NCBI RefSeq assembly: GCF_002277955.1
Contig: NZ_CP018477.1
Location: forward strand, 1,302,001-1,366,000
Direction of reading: 5' to 3'
DNA from: Thermogutta terrifontis
Lineage (GTDB): Bacteria; Planctomycetota; Planctomycetia; Pirellulales; Thermoguttaceae
DNA: 64,000 nucleotides
A program made the position numbers and the translations under genes. Of the stretch, positions 8,849 through 17,830 are shown piece after piece; positions within the stretch are counted from its first letter, which is position 1, and each line of letters starts with the position of its first letter. A model generated the notes under the pieces. The model saw only the letters and a program-made list of their open reading frames with translations, was not told the DNA's origin and searched no databases.

Positions 8849-10498
8849 TCATCGCAGTACCGACGTGGGATACAAGTTGTAACCGGTTTGGCCGGTTGTC
8901 GGGTAAAGCTGATCCGCCGAGGTGCCCGCCTGCTGCTGTTGAGGACGGCCTGTCGGAGCGGTTGGGCCCATCGGGCTCGGCGCGGAACCGTTCAAGTAAT
9001 TACCCCATGAGGGGTTGGCATACGTGGCGGGCACCACCTGATTGTCCTGCGGCTGCTGAGTGCCGGGCTGCGATGTGGGGCCGTAATACCGATATGAATC
9101 GGTGCTGGGATAGACGGGGGCCTGCTGATTTTGGCCGGGCTGCACGGTCTGCCCTGGAACCATTGCACGGGAATCACCCCACAAACCGGCGCTCGGGCCA
9201 TTGTACGCGGGATTTTGCTGCGGTGTCTGTAAGCCGACTGATCCCTGATAGGCAGGCTGGCTGCCGGGCACAGCGTTCGAGTAAGGTCCATAGTTCGACG
9301 GATTTCCGCCGATTGACTGAACCGGGCTGCCCGGAGACGAAAGTTGGCTCGTCGAATTGCCCCATGTGTTTTGCGGAGCTGCGCTGGAAACCGAAGACGC
9401 ATGGCTGTACACGGAGCTTCCGGCTGTGGTGGAGGGCATATTCCATTGACTCGCCTGCGGATAGCCGGCGGCCGAAATGGAGTTCTGAACACGCGGAGAC
9501 GTGGCGGGTTGCGCGAAGTCTGGGGCGTTCGGGCGGGATGCGATCACAGCACTGGGACCGACCGCTGCGCTGGGTGGTTGAAGCTCCACGGGAGTCGGCC
9601 AGGAGGCAGGAAGTGTGGCCGAGACTGGTTGGCCCCAAGAATTGTTGCTCGCGGTGAAGTCAGCGGCCGGTTGAGTTGGTGACGCGTTGGCACTTTGGGC
9701 GACCGGTTGGGAATTGAAATAGGGATTACGAACGATCTGGGCTGAACCGGCAGAAGACGCCGCGGCGGCTGCACTCGGAGCGATACTGCCATAGCCTTGC
9801 GACACGGGGCTCATCGGCGTGGCTGCGGGTGAGTTGGCGGCAAAACCAGCCGCGTTTGCCCAGGGAGTCGTGGAATTTCCCGAAGCATTCACGGGCGCAA
9901 CGTCATACTGAGGAGTCATCTGCGTCTGAACGGGCGGCAGCGCTGGAGATGCCTGGGTGGCTTGCGGGTTTTCCCACGCCAGGATTGGCTGGCCCGCGGT
10001 CAGGGACGGTTGCGTGCTTGAAGTGTTCAGCGGGTTCTCCTGCGGACTTCCCCAACCATTGCCGGGTGGCAACTCAAATCCCAGCGGAGATCGCGTCACC
10101 AGATGAGAATCACCTGCCGCGCCAAACGGTTGGGCCTGAGTGGATTGAACGCTTTCGCTGGGCAGGCTGACAGAAGGCGGACTCCACGCAGGCGCTTCCG
10201 GGGCATCGGGACGCGGCACCGCCGTTTCCCATGCCTTGTTCGGGGCGTTGCTGGCGATCTCGGATTTCTTTCCGCGGCCAGCGATGAACCAGATCACGCC
10301 GAGCAGCAGAACCACGGCTACCCCCAATGCCAGACCGCGACGGATCGGGTCGGAAAAGAAGCTGACCGGGGTTGCACGAAACGGATAAGTGCTGTGCTCG
10401 GGAACCGACTCTTGTTCCCCACCAACATAGGGCAGCCGCGCCAGCACCCTCACAGTGCCTTGCGAAGGGGCGTCGTCCGTGTGGAGAGGCTTGTTCAT
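8849..10498 (-). CDS. Single-pass membrane protein with long Pro/Gln/Ser/Ala-rich low-complexity region
   Basis: A 549-residue protein of unknown function. Residues 1-54 are polar and cytoplasmic-like, 55-73 form one membrane helix (RGLALGVAVVLLLGVIWF), then a basic stop (AGRGKKSE). All of 80-549 is low-complexity sequence rich in Pro, Gln, Asn, Ser, Ala, Gly and Tyr (for example NPAYNGPSAGLWGDS), without a recognisable domain. The chosen ATG at 10498 has GGAGG at spacing 6; the longer frame to 10912 runs through the intergenic region and has no such signal. It is the first gene of the minus-strand run leading to the CpsD-like and ExeA-like genes. A disordered, wall-spanning linker is a reasonable guess only. 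Confidence 0.75.
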   Translation of the reverse strand: MNKPLHTDDAPSQGTVRVLARLPYVGGEQESVPEHSTYPFRATPVSFFSDPIRRGLALGVAVVLLLGVIWFIAGRGKKSEIASNAPNKAWETAVPRPDAPEAPAWSPPSVSLPSESVQSTQAQPFGAAGDSHLVTRSPLGFELPPGNGWGSPQENPLNTSSTQPSLTAGQPILAWENPQATQASPALPPVQTQMTPQYDVAPVNASGNSTTPWANAAGFAANSPAATPMSPVSQGYGSIAPSAAAAASSAGSAQIVRNPYFNSQPVAQSANASPTQPAADFTASNNSWGQPVSATLPASWPTPVELQPPSAAVGPSAVIASRPNAPDFAQPATSPRVQNSISAAGYPQASQWNMPSTTAGSSVYSHASSVSSAAPQNTWGNSTSQLSSPGSPVQSIGGNPSNYGPYSNAVPGSQPAYQGSVGLQTPQQNPAYNGPSAGLWGDSRAMVPGQTVQPGQNQQAPVYPSTDSYRYYGPTSQPGTQQPQDNQVVPATYANPSWGNYLNGSAPSPMGPTAPTGRPQQQQAGTSADQLYPTTGQTGYNLYPTSVLR

Positions 10499-10748
10499 GT
10501 GAATCCTCCAGGTTGTTGCCTGCCATCCGTCATTCCACCGGGACCGGTCGATGGACCGGCGCCAGTCAAGCAGACGGGAGATTGACTCTTGCTGCCGGTT
10601 ACCATCGGTCGAAATTGGGCAAACCTTGAGGCTTTTTCTGAAAAAGCGGCTTTTTCGGGATGTGAGGGCGCTCAGCGGACAGTGGGCGCGGCCGGCTGCT
10701 TTGTCGGAATGGCTTTGGCACACGTTCGGAAAACATTCGCTCACTAAT

Positions 10749-10768
10749 TTGCAGCAAAATTGCTGCAA
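10749..10768. promoter_or_regulatory. Perfect palindrome, candidate DeoR operator
   Basis: TTGCAGCAA, two A residues, then TTGCTGCAA form a perfect inverted repeat with 9-base arms. It lies about 35 bases upstream of the proposed -35 hexamer and 125 bases before the DeoR start codon, in the only sizeable non-coding region ahead of the BMC operon. Assignment as the operator is inference. Confidence 0.45.
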
Positions 10769-10802
10769 TGGATCCAAAAATGTGAAGTGATGCTGCCATA
10801 TC

Positions 10803-10831
10803 TTGACGAGATTCTGGCGGCATAGTACGCT
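10803..10831 (+). promoter_or_regulatory. Possible sigma-70-type promoter of the BMC operon
   Basis: TTGACG at 10803-10808 is followed after 17 bases by TACGCT at 10826-10831, about 62 bases before the DeoR ATG. The -35 matches well and the -10 only at three positions, so this is tentative. Confidence 0.35.
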
Positions 10832-10893
10832 ATATTTCAGCGAAACACGGTAGATTGGCATCACATCTTGCGCACAACTTCTCAGGACGAGAC

Positions 10894-11757
10894 ATGCCGG
10901 CAGGCCATCCAACCACCACGGTGCAGGAACGTCGGACGCAGCTTCTCGAGCTCATTCGGTCGCGTCGTTTTGCGACGCTCGACGAGCTTGCCGGCGCTCT
11001 GGGAGTATCCGAGTCCACAATCCGCCGGGATCTGGAATATCTGGAAAAGCAGGGTGATGCGAAACGGATTCATGGCGGGGCTTTGTACACGGGAAGTTCC
11101 CCCAAATTGCCCCATTTTGAAACCCGGCAGCCCATGCGGTGGGAACAGAAGCGGGCAATTGCACGAAAGGCCGTCGAGTTAATTTCGGCCGGGGATTCCG
11201 TCCTTCTTGATGGGGGAACCACAACCTACGAGGTTGCGCGGCTGTTACTGGGGATGCCGCTCCACGTGGTAACCAACTCTCTCCCCGTGGCAAATTTACT
11301 TGCTTCTGACCCCACCAGTGACCTAGTGTTTGTTGGTGGCAATGTGTGTCCCCGAACCGGGGTCACGCAGGGTCCGCAGGCCGATGCCATGATCGCCTCG
11401 CTCCGCGTCCGCAAGGCTATTTTGAGTGTGGCGTCGGCCGATGAGGAAGGGTTTTTCAACAACAACCTTTTGCTTGTGGAGACCGAGCGGGCGATGATGC
11501 GGGCGGCAGATGAGGTGATCATCGTCGCTGACAGCTCGAAGTTCGGATATCGCAGCCTTGCTCTTCTCTGCAAGCTGGAGGATGTCGATTACGTGGTGAC
11601 GGATACGGAACTTCCCGAAGCATGGCGGGAAAGGCTGACATCTGCCGGGGTTCGGTTGATTCTTGCGTCGGTTGCTGAATCGGCAGAAGAGCCAGTGTTG
11701 CGCCCGGTTCTGGATGCTCCGACACAACTTTCTCCCGTTCCGACCAATAAGGTTTGA
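10894..11757 (+). CDS. DeoR-family transcriptional regulator of the BMC operon
   Basis: A 287-residue repressor-type regulator. An N-terminal winged helix-turn-helix (about 9-63: [20 protein letters not shown], then [16 protein letters not shown] and the family signature RIHGGAL) is followed by the DeoR C-terminal sensor domain. That domain shows [33 protein letters not shown] and VADSSKFG, residues that bind phosphorylated sugars in this family. The ATG at 10894 follows AGGACGAG; an upstream TTG at 10855 is less likely. It is the first gene of the BMC operon and its stop is 6 bases from the pduL start. It probably senses a sugar phosphate from fucose or rhamnose breakdown; this rests on family and context. 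Confidence 0.92.
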   Translation: MPAGHPTTTVQERRTQLLELIRSRRFATLDELAGALGVSESTIRRDLEYLEKQGDAKRIHGGALYTGSSPKLPHFETRQPMRWEQKRAIARKAVELISAGDSVLLDGGTTTYEVARLLLGMPLHVVTNSLPVANLLASDPTSDLVFVGGNVCPRTGVTQGPQADAMIASLRVRKAILSVASADEEGFFNNNLLLVETERAMMRAADEVIIVADSSKFGYRSLALLCKLEDVDYVVTDTELPEAWRERLTSAGVRLILASVAESAEEPVLRPVLDAPTQLSPVPTNKV

Positions 11758-11762
11758 GAGCC

Positions 11763-12428
11763 ATGGCACAGGCGCCTCCCATTGATCGCGCTCAGGTCGA
11801 AAAGATCGTCCGTGAGATTGTGGTGAAACTACTTGGCGGGCCGAAGGAAAGACCCGAAGTCGTGGTCACCATTTCTGCCCGGCACTGCCATCTCTCTCGG
11901 GAGCACATCGACATTCTTTTTGGCCCGGGTTACGAACTGAAGCCTTACAAATGGCTTTACCAGGAGGGTTTTTACGCGGCAGAGGAGACTGTGATGATTG
12001 TTGGTCCTCGGCGGCGGATGCTGCCGACGGTGCGGGTGCTCGGGCCTCCGCGTTCCAAGACCCAGGTGGAGCTCGCCTTTACGGACGCCATCTCGCTGGG
12101 GATTGATGCTCCGGTGCGATTGAGTGGCGATTTGAAAGGGACGCCGGGATGTGTGCTCGTGGGACCGGCGGGAAGTGTGGATCTCAAGGAGGGGGTCATT
12201 CGTGCGGCCCGACACGTGCACATGAATATCCGGGACGCTGAGTATTATGGCGTCAAGAACGGGGATGCCATGTGCCTGAGGATCGAATCTGGGCCGTGCA
12301 CGACAGTGTTTGAAAACGTGATCGTGCGGGCTGATGAAACAAGTAAGCTTGAAGTCCACCTGGACACGGATGAGGGCAACGCGGCGGACATCGAGCACGC
12401 AACCCGGGTGGAGCTGTACAAACCCTGA
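11763..12428 (+). CDS. pduL: PduL-type phosphotransacylase (BMC cargo)
   Basis: PduL exchanges CoA and phosphate on an acyl group, recycling CoA inside the microcompartment and giving acyl-phosphate for the kinase. The 221-residue protein begins with an amphipathic helix ([18 protein letters not shown], 7-24) of the type used as a BMC encapsulation peptide. Two PduL beta-barrel domains follow with the zinc-ligand motifs SARHCHLS (His41, His43) and AARHVHMN (His151, His153). Conserved features such as [20 protein letters not shown] are present. A TTG at 11754 overlapping the DeoR stop is an alternative start; the ATG at 11763 places the helix at the N-terminus. Confidence 0.94.
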   Translation: MAQAPPIDRAQVEKIVREIVVKLLGGPKERPEVVVTISARHCHLSREHIDILFGPGYELKPYKWLYQEGFYAAEETVMIVGPRRRMLPTVRVLGPPRSKTQVELAFTDAISLGIDAPVRLSGDLKGTPGCVLVGPAGSVDLKEGVIRAARHVHMNIRDAEYYGVKNGDAMCLRIESGPCTTVFENVIVRADETSKLEVHLDTDEGNAADIEHATRVELYKP

Positions 12429-12534
12429 TACGGGCGGCAAGGCCAGGGAGGGTTGCCGGTCCATCGTGGCGATGTGTGTAGGGAATTCGGAAACGAAGGT
12501 GTGGTTTTTCAGTTTCGAGGTGGAGTGAACAGCA

Positions 12535-12840
12535 ATGGCCAAACAAATGGAAGCTCTGGGAATGATTGAGACCAAGGGTTTTGTCACCCTGGTGGAAGCA
12601 ACGGACGCCATGCTCAAGGCGGCGAACGTGCAGTTCTTGGGCTGGGACAAGGTCGGAAGCGGTCTGGTGAGCGTATTCGTCACCGGGGATGTCGCCGCGG
12701 TGAAGGCGGCCACCGATGCCGGTGCGGCTGCGGCAGCTCGGATCGGCGAGGTGGTCAGCGTCCAGGTCATCCCGCGACCGCACGATGACCTGTCGACGGT
12801 CCTTCCGGGAGGCGCCGGCAAGGGTGGTAAAACCGACTGA
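12535..12840 (+). CDS. BMC-H hexameric shell protein (first copy)
   Basis: A single-BMC-domain (Pfam BMC) shell protein of 101 residues that should form the flat hexameric tiles of the shell. It shows the canonical [20 protein letters not shown] start, the pore loop [15 protein letters not shown] with the usual Gly-Ser-Gly, and the end [14 protein letters not shown]. The C-terminal tail of about 14 residues ([10 protein letters not shown]) is Gly/Lys-rich and absent from the second copy. It lies between pduL and the second BMC-H gene in the same operon. The 106 bases before it contain no gene. Confidence 0.97.
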   Translation: MAKQMEALGMIETKGFVTLVEATDAMLKAANVQFLGWDKVGSGLVSVFVTGDVAAVKAATDAGAAAAARIGEVVSVQVIPRPHDDLSTVLPGGAGKGGKTD

Positions 12841-12915
12841 TCGCGGCAAGTTGTGATGGCACGGAAACAACGGAAAGACACTCATTCGGCTAGCAACATA
12901 GGGGGATTAAGCGCC

Positions 12916-13185
12916 ATGCAAGACGCAATTGGTCTGATTGAAACTCGTGGTTTGGTAGCGCTCGTTCAGGCTACAGACGCCATGGCGAAAGCGGCCAATG
13001 TGCAGATCGTCAAGCGTGTGCAGATTGGTGGTGGGTTGGTGACCACCATTGTGCGCGGCGATGTGGGCAGCGTGCGGGCTGCGGTGGAGGCCGGTGCCAA
13101 CGCAGCGGCGCAGGTCGGGGAGTTGGTGGCCAGCCACATCATTCCTCGCCCGGCGGAAGGTGTGATCGCGGCCTATCTGACGTGA
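12916..13185 (+). CDS. BMC-H hexameric shell protein (second copy)
   Basis: An 89-residue BMC-H protein paralogous to its upstream neighbour ([20 protein letters not shown]; ends [17 protein letters not shown]). The pore loop is [15 protein letters not shown], so the central pore has Gly-Gly-Gly where the first copy has Gly-Ser-Gly, which could change the permeability of mixed shells. The start at 12916 follows GGGGGA and begins directly at the conserved strand; the longer frame from 12853 adds 21 residues unlike any BMC-H N-terminus. Confidence 0.96.
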   Translation: MQDAIGLIETRGLVALVQATDAMAKAANVQIVKRVQIGGGLVTTIVRGDVGSVRAAVEAGANAAAQVGELVASHIIPRPAEGVIAAYLT

Positions 13186-13382
13186 GCGAGGCAATCTGGC
13201 GGCCGGTCCCCGAGGCAGCGTGAGTGCCCGGCACTCCCGCCCGTTTGCCGTACGCGCCTCACACCCGGCATGGCCCCGCCAGCGCGAGACGTCCTGCAAA
13301 CCGGGGAACGGAGAAGAGTGAGTTTGGCGGCGAGGGACACATTGGCACTGTGGCAGAACGGGAATTGTGAGGAGGTTGCAGG

Positions 13383-14567
13383 ATGCATATCTTGGTGGCA
13401 AACATCGGAAGCACGAGCTTCAAGTACCGATTGTTCGACATGCAGACCGAGACCCAAATCGCTCGGGGCGGTGTCGAACGCATCGGAGCGCCGGAAAGTC
13501 GGTGTTTTGTGGAAATCAAGGGCCAGCGGTACGAATTGACGGCCCATGTTCCCGATCATGCCGCAGCGGTTCGCCAGTGCCTTGCCCAGCTCACCGATCC
13601 GCAGACCGGGTGTCTGAAAGACGCCCGTGAGGTAGCTGCCATCGGTTTCAAGGCTGTTCACGGAGGGCGGATCAGCGGGGTTCAACTGGTCACCGAAGAG
13701 GTGCTGGCCGCCATGGAGGAGATGGTGCCGGTCGCGCCGGCGCACAATCCTCCGTACATTCGGGCGATGCGGATTCTTCGGGAAAACCTTCCAGAGATTC
13801 CGCTGGTCGCGGCTTTTGAAACCGATTTTCACAGCACCATTCCGGATCACAACCGGTTCTACGCGGTACCCTACGAATGGGCGGAATGGGGCGTCAGGTG
13901 CTGGGGTTTTCACGGGGCCAGCCATCGCTACATCGCCACGCGGACGGCGGAAATTTTTGGACGGAACGATTTGCGGGTCATTTCCTGCCACCTCGGAGGT
14001 TCCAGTTCGGTCTGCGCCATCTCCGGTGGAAAAAGCGTCTTCACGAGTATGGGGATGAGTCCCCAGTCGGGGCTCCCCAACAATAACCGGGTCGGTGATT
14101 TCGACCCATTCGCGCTCCCCGTCATCATGAAACACACCGGGAAGTCCCTGGAGGAGATTCTCAACGTGCTGGCCACGCAGAGTGGTCTGCTGGGACTGAG
14201 CGGCGTGAGCACCGATCTGCGCGACATCATGGCGGCGGCTGCGGAAGGCAATCAACGTGCCCGACTGGCGGTGGACGTGTTCGTGGCGGCCATCCGCAAA
14301 TATGTCGGTGCCTCTCTGGTGGAACTGGGCGGGGCCGACGTCCTGGTGTTCACGGGGGGCATCGGTGAAAACCAGCCGGAAATCCGCTCCGCAGTGTGCC
14401 GCAATCTGAGCGAATTGGGGATCGTGATCGACGAAGAAAAGAATTGCACGGCGCGCGGAGAATGCGAAATCAGTTCGCCGGCGGGTCGGGTCCGAATTTG
14501 GACCATCCCCACCAATGAAGAGTTGATCGTCGCCCGACAAGCAAAGGCCCTTTTAGAGTCACTGTAA
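13383..14567 (+). CDS. ackA: Acetate/propionate kinase homologue of the BMC operon
   Basis: A 394-residue member of the acetate kinase family (ASKHA fold), expected to convert the acyl-phosphate from PduL to the acid with ATP formation. Family motifs: [13 protein letters not shown] (phosphate 1, Asn7), AVHGG, AHNPP (His121), [29 protein letters not shown] (Arg), FTGGIGEN and [10 protein letters not shown] (catalytic Glu). Two usually invariant positions differ: GHRVVHGG is GFKAVHGG (Lys90 for the catalytic Arg) and FDTAFH is FETDFH (Glu146 for the catalytic Asp). The gene lies between shell genes, and its stop is 4 bases from the BMC-P start. A long antisense frame (13173-14540) is a codon-bias shadow. 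Confidence 0.9.
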   Translation: MHILVANIGSTSFKYRLFDMQTETQIARGGVERIGAPESRCFVEIKGQRYELTAHVPDHAAAVRQCLAQLTDPQTGCLKDAREVAAIGFKAVHGGRISGVQLVTEEVLAAMEEMVPVAPAHNPPYIRAMRILRENLPEIPLVAAFETDFHSTIPDHNRFYAVPYEWAEWGVRCWGFHGASHRYIATRTAEIFGRNDLRVISCHLGGSSSVCAISGGKSVFTSMGMSPQSGLPNNNRVGDFDPFALPVIMKHTGKSLEEILNVLATQSGLLGLSGVSTDLRDIMAAAAEGNQRARLAVDVFVAAIRKYVGASLVELGGADVLVFTGGIGENQPEIRSAVCRNLSELGIVIDEEKNCTARGECEISSPAGRVRIWTIPTNEELIVARQAKALLESL

Positions 14568-14571
14568 TGCT

Positions 14572-14904
14572 ATGTTCTTAGCAAAGGTTACAGGGTCACT
14601 GGTTTCCACGCAGAAGGTGGACTCGATGGTGGGTCGCAAACTCCTTCTCGTGGAGCCGTATCGTGTGGATCCGCAAACGCGGAGCACGCTCGTGGCGACC
14701 GGCCGAACGTTCGTGGCGGTGGACACGGTGGGGGCGGGCGAGGGAGAAATGGTCCTCATTGTTCAGGGCTCCAGTGCCCGGCTCACGCCGGAGACCAAAA
14801 ACCTTCCCGTGGACACCGTCATCATCGGGATCGTCGATCACGTCCATGTTGGGCAGCGCTGTATTTACAGCAAGCAACCGGAATCACCGGAATCCCAGGC
14901 GTAG
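14572..14904 (+). CDS. BMC-P (EutN/CcmL) pentameric vertex protein, first copy
   Basis: A 110-residue EutN/CcmL/CsoS4 domain protein forming the pentameric caps at shell vertices. Characteristic stretches are MFLAKVTGSLVSTQKVDSM, GRKLLLVEPY, FVAVDTVGAGEGEMVLIVQG and DTVIIGIVDHVHV. A short polar tail (SKQPESPESQA) follows the fold. It is tightly coupled to the kinase gene (4-base spacer). Confidence 0.96.
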   Translation: MFLAKVTGSLVSTQKVDSMVGRKLLLVEPYRVDPQTRSTLVATGRTFVAVDTVGAGEGEMVLIVQGSSARLTPETKNLPVDTVIIGIVDHVHVGQRCIYSKQPESPESQA

Positions 14905-15098
14905 GAAGACGGCCGGTTGATTCTGGGGAACGGACTCGCTGCGGATGGAGGCGACGGAGCGACGGGTTGATAGGTAAAAGGTATCAATTGTCGTTTTCGT
15001 TAGAGGTGTCAGCGGATTCGTGAAATAACTTGGGAGGCGTGAGGGGGATCACCCGCGCATGACCACCCCATGCCGGACTGTGGATAAGGAGTGAGATT

Positions 15099-16544
15099 AT
15101 GCAGGTCAACGAAGCCCTGGTTCGTACGGTTGTCGAAGAGGTTCTCCAGCGTTTGAAGGGGAATGGAGTTCCCTCGGCACCGCCGCCGGTTGTCAAGCGG
15201 TATCAGGGCCGCTTCGGGCTGTTTACGGATGTGGACGATGCGGTCGCAGCGGCCGTCGAGGCGTTCGATATTCTCTCCCGCCGCACCCTTGAGGAGCGCA
15301 AACGACTCATCGACCATATTCGGCGCATTGCCATCGAGCAGTGCGTGGAGCTCGGCACGATGGAGATGGAAGAAACGAAGATCGGCCGGCTGGAACACAA
15401 AATTGAAAAACTCCGTGTTCTGGGAGAGAAGACGCCCGGCGTCGAGTTTCTTCGCAGTGAAGTGTTCAGCGGGGACCACGGTTTGACGGTCATCGAGCAT
15501 GCACCCTTTGGGGTGATTGGCGCAGTGACTCCCGTGACGCACTCGCTGCCCACGCTGACGGGCAACGCCATCGCCATGATTGCGGCAGGCAACACGGTTG
15601 TCTTCAACCCGCATCCCAGTGGCAAGCGGGTCGCCGCCGAGGGGGTTCGCCGCTACAACCAGGCCATCTTCCGCGATTTGGGCATCGACAACGTGATGTG
15701 TGTCATTACCGAGCCCACAATCGAAACGGCCAACGCCATCTTCAAGCACCGGGATATCGCCCTCCTGTGTGTGACCGGTGGTCCGGGGGTGGCCCGGGCA
15801 GCGATGCAGCAGGCCAAACGGGCTATCGTGGCTGGTCCGGGGAATCCGCCGGTGGTGGTTGATGAGACCGCGGACCTGGATCGCGCAGCGCGGTGCATCA
15901 TCAAGGGTGCTTCCTACGACAACAACCTCCTCTGCATCGCGGAGAAGGAAGTCTTCGCGGTGGAGAAGATTTTCGATCAGTTGATGACGGCCATGGAAAG
16001 GGCGGGAGCGGTTCGGCTCAACGCTGCCGAAATCGAGGCTCTCACGGCCAAAGCGATCACGTACGCGGGCGAAGGCGAACACCGGCATCCGGTCGGCGTG
16101 AAAGAATTCATCGGCCAGGATGCAGCCAAACTGGCGCGTGCCATTGGTAAGAAGATTCCCGATGACGTCGAACTTCTGTTCGGCGAAACGGACTTCTCCA
16201 ATCCGTTTGTGCACGCCGAGCAGATGATGCCCTTTGTCCCGTTTGTGCGGTGCCGGGACGTCGACGAAGCCATTGAGCGGGCGCGGATTGCCGAGCACGG
16301 CTTCCGGCACACAGCGATCATCCATTCGCATGACGTGGTGAATATGACCAAAATGGGTCGAGCGCTGGACACCACAATTTTCGTGAAAAACGGACCGTGC
16401 ATGGCCGGATTGGGCCTCGGTGGCGAAGGCTACATTTCGTACTCCATTGCTGGGCCGACGGGTGAAGGCATCACAACGCCCCTCACTTTCACCCGTGAAC
16501 GCCGCTGCGCGATGATCGACAGTCTGCGAATCTTGGGCAAGTAA
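15099..16544 (+). CDS. CoA-acylating aldehyde dehydrogenase (PduP-like BMC cargo)
   Basis: A 481-residue PduP/EutE-family enzyme that oxidises an aldehyde (here most likely lactaldehyde) to acyl-CoA with NAD+ inside the microcompartment. Residues 1-20 (VNEALVRTVVEEVLQRLK) form the amphipathic encapsulation helix, followed by a Pro-rich linker (VPSAPPPVVKRY). The catalytic domain carries the nucleophile Cys279 in SYDNNLLCIAEKEVF and the cofactor region AVTPVTHSLPTLTGNAIAMI and VTGGPGVARAAM. The C-terminal half is complete and of normal length. No alcohol or lactate dehydrogenase to regenerate NAD+ occurs in the operon. About 190 bases without a gene precede it. The 529-residue antisense frame here is a shadow. 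Confidence 0.95.
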   Translation: MQVNEALVRTVVEEVLQRLKGNGVPSAPPPVVKRYQGRFGLFTDVDDAVAAAVEAFDILSRRTLEERKRLIDHIRRIAIEQCVELGTMEMEETKIGRLEHKIEKLRVLGEKTPGVEFLRSEVFSGDHGLTVIEHAPFGVIGAVTPVTHSLPTLTGNAIAMIAAGNTVVFNPHPSGKRVAAEGVRRYNQAIFRDLGIDNVMCVITEPTIETANAIFKHRDIALLCVTGGPGVARAAMQQAKRAIVAGPGNPPVVVDETADLDRAARCIIKGASYDNNLLCIAEKEVFAVEKIFDQLMTAMERAGAVRLNAAEIEALTAKAITYAGEGEHRHPVGVKEFIGQDAAKLARAIGKKIPDDVELLFGETDFSNPFVHAEQMMPFVPFVRCRDVDEAIERARIAEHGFRHTAIIHSHDVVNMTKMGRALDTTIFVKNGPCMAGLGLGGEGYISYSIAGPTGEGITTPLTFTRERRCAMIDSLRILGK

Positions 16545-16668
16545 AAAGTCGCTACGGGTGAAACTTTGAGGTTGCATTCTGGGGATTGGGCCTTGCACCG
16601 ATCAGAATTCAACACAAGCATTCGGAGCTGGGCCGTAACGGATTCGCCGGAAGGACGATACGGAATTC

Positions 16669-16926
16669 ATGCTGGCAGGACGAGTGGTGGGTCATGCAAC
16701 GTCGACGGTGAAGCATCCATCCATGAAAGGCTGGAAGCTGCTGCTGGTTCAGCCATTGGCAGCCGACGGTGTTTCGCCGGACGGCGACCCGGTTTTGGTG
16801 GTTGATCACCTGGGAGCAGGTCGAGGGGATCTGGTCATTGTCAGTTCCGATGGCAAACACACACAGACGATCATAGGAGATCCACATACTCCTGTGCGGT
16901 GGTCGGTGATTGGGATTGTGGACTGA
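16669..16926 (+). CDS. BMC-P (EutN/CcmL) pentameric vertex protein, second copy
   Basis: An 85-residue EutN/CcmL protein at the compact end of the family's range: MLAGRVVGHATSTVKHPSM, GWKLLLVQPL, LVVDHLGAGRGDLVIVSSDG, and the closing strand SVIGIVD. Its TGA overlaps the ATG of the next gene (ATGA-type overlap at 16924-16928), which implies translational coupling to the RpiB-like cargo candidate. Confidence 0.95.
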   Translation: MLAGRVVGHATSTVKHPSMKGWKLLLVQPLAADGVSPDGDPVLVVDHLGAGRGDLVIVSSDGKHTQTIIGDPHTPVRWSVIGIVD

Positions 16927-17774
16927 TGGCCAGCGGCGATTGGAATGCTCAACTGATCGAACAGGTCGTGCGTGAGGTCCTGGCCGCGCTTCAGCGGCGA
17001 ATTGGGACGGAGCAGGGAGCGCGTGAGCAGACCCCTGCCGCACCATCCGGAGAAGTAGACTCGCAGCGCGACGCAGAACCGCGGTCTCAATCGGAAGCGA
17101 GCCAATTAGTCCGAAAAGAAAATCAACCGATGGAATCTGCCCGACCGCTGGCCAGGTTCGTTTCCACGCGGGATGGCGAGCTCGTTCTGTCGGACAGGGT
17201 GATCACCCTGGCCCAGGTGAGTGATCGGCTGGAGGGGATCCGGCGGGTGGTGGTTCCGATGGGAGCGGTGGTAACACCTGCCGTAAGAGATTTACTTCAG
17301 GACAAGGGGATTGCGGTGTTCCACGGGGGCGGCCAGAAGCCTGCCGAAAATGGCAATGTGTCACCTGCCGGGGCTCCCACAGTAGCAGTGTTATTAGTGA
17401 CACAAAGGATCAATCCCCAGCAACTGGATAATCTATTACGCCCGGAGGGGATCACCGCGGAGTATGAAACATTGGATTGCCTCATCCGGGCGAGTGAAAG
17501 GGCAGCGGAGCTGTGCCGCAAACAGAGGCTGGTTGTCGTGATCACCCGACATGTGGCTGCCGAAGTGTGTCTGGCCAATCGGCAGCGGGGAGTGCGGGCG
17601 ATTGCGGGACGGAATCCGCAGGAAGTGGCGGGCGATACGGCAGCGGTCGGTGCCAATGTTTTGGTGGCCGACCTGAACACAGGCTTGTTCAGCCTCAAGC
17701 GGATGATCCGTCAGTTTGTGGCATCGTCCCACGTTTGTCCGGAAATTTTCCGCGAAAAATTGGAACTCCAGTGA
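16926..17774 (+). CDS. BMC-operon protein with N-terminal encapsulation-like helix and RpiB-like C-terminal domain
   Basis: A 282-residue protein not assigned to a standard enzyme. Residues 7-26 (NAQLIEQVVREVLAALQRRI) form an amphipathic helix like those targeting cargo to BMC shells. Residues 27-75 are a disordered linker. Residues 77-135 contain VVVPMGAVVTPAVRDLLQDK, a motif also seen in EutT/EutQ-like BMC proteins. Residues 150-267 look like a divergent RpiB/LacAB fold: LANRQRGVRAIAGRNPQEVA, then VGANVLVADLNTGLFSLKRM aligns with the ANKxxGIRAA, ANVLxLGA and C-terminal helix of RpiB. The RpiB catalytic Cys loop is absent. It is coupled to the upstream BMC-P gene by a 1-base overlap. A sugar-phosphate isomerase or binding role is inference. 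Confidence 0.75.
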   Translation: MASGDWNAQLIEQVVREVLAALQRRIGTEQGAREQTPAAPSGEVDSQRDAEPRSQSEASQLVRKENQPMESARPLARFVSTRDGELVLSDRVITLAQVSDRLEGIRRVVVPMGAVVTPAVRDLLQDKGIAVFHGGGQKPAENGNVSPAGAPTVAVLLVTQRINPQQLDNLLRPEGITAEYETLDCLIRASERAAELCRKQRLVVVITRHVAAEVCLANRQRGVRAIAGRNPQEVAGDTAAVGANVLVADLNTGLFSLKRMIRQFVASSHVCPEIFREKLELQ

Positions 17775-17830
17775 GGTGAGTTTTTTCGTCGGTGGGACAA
17801 CCGCCGATCCGGTTAGAAAGGACACACGTC

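Larger units (their letters stand above)
10499..10893. other. Divergent intergenic region upstream of the BMC operon
   Basis: This 395-base spacer separates the minus-strand membrane-protein gene from the DeoR gene. It contains the 20-base palindrome at 10749-10768 and a weak promoter-like pair at 10803-10831. No coding potential is seen. Confidence 0.6.

Noticed and set aside
13173-14540. 455-residue open frame antisense to the acetate kinase gene
   Set aside because: It mirrors the codon bias of the real gene, matches no family, and lacks a start signal.
15009-16598. 529-residue open frame antisense to the aldehyde dehydrogenase gene
   Set aside because: Same shadow effect; the plus-strand protein has clear catalytic and targeting motifs.
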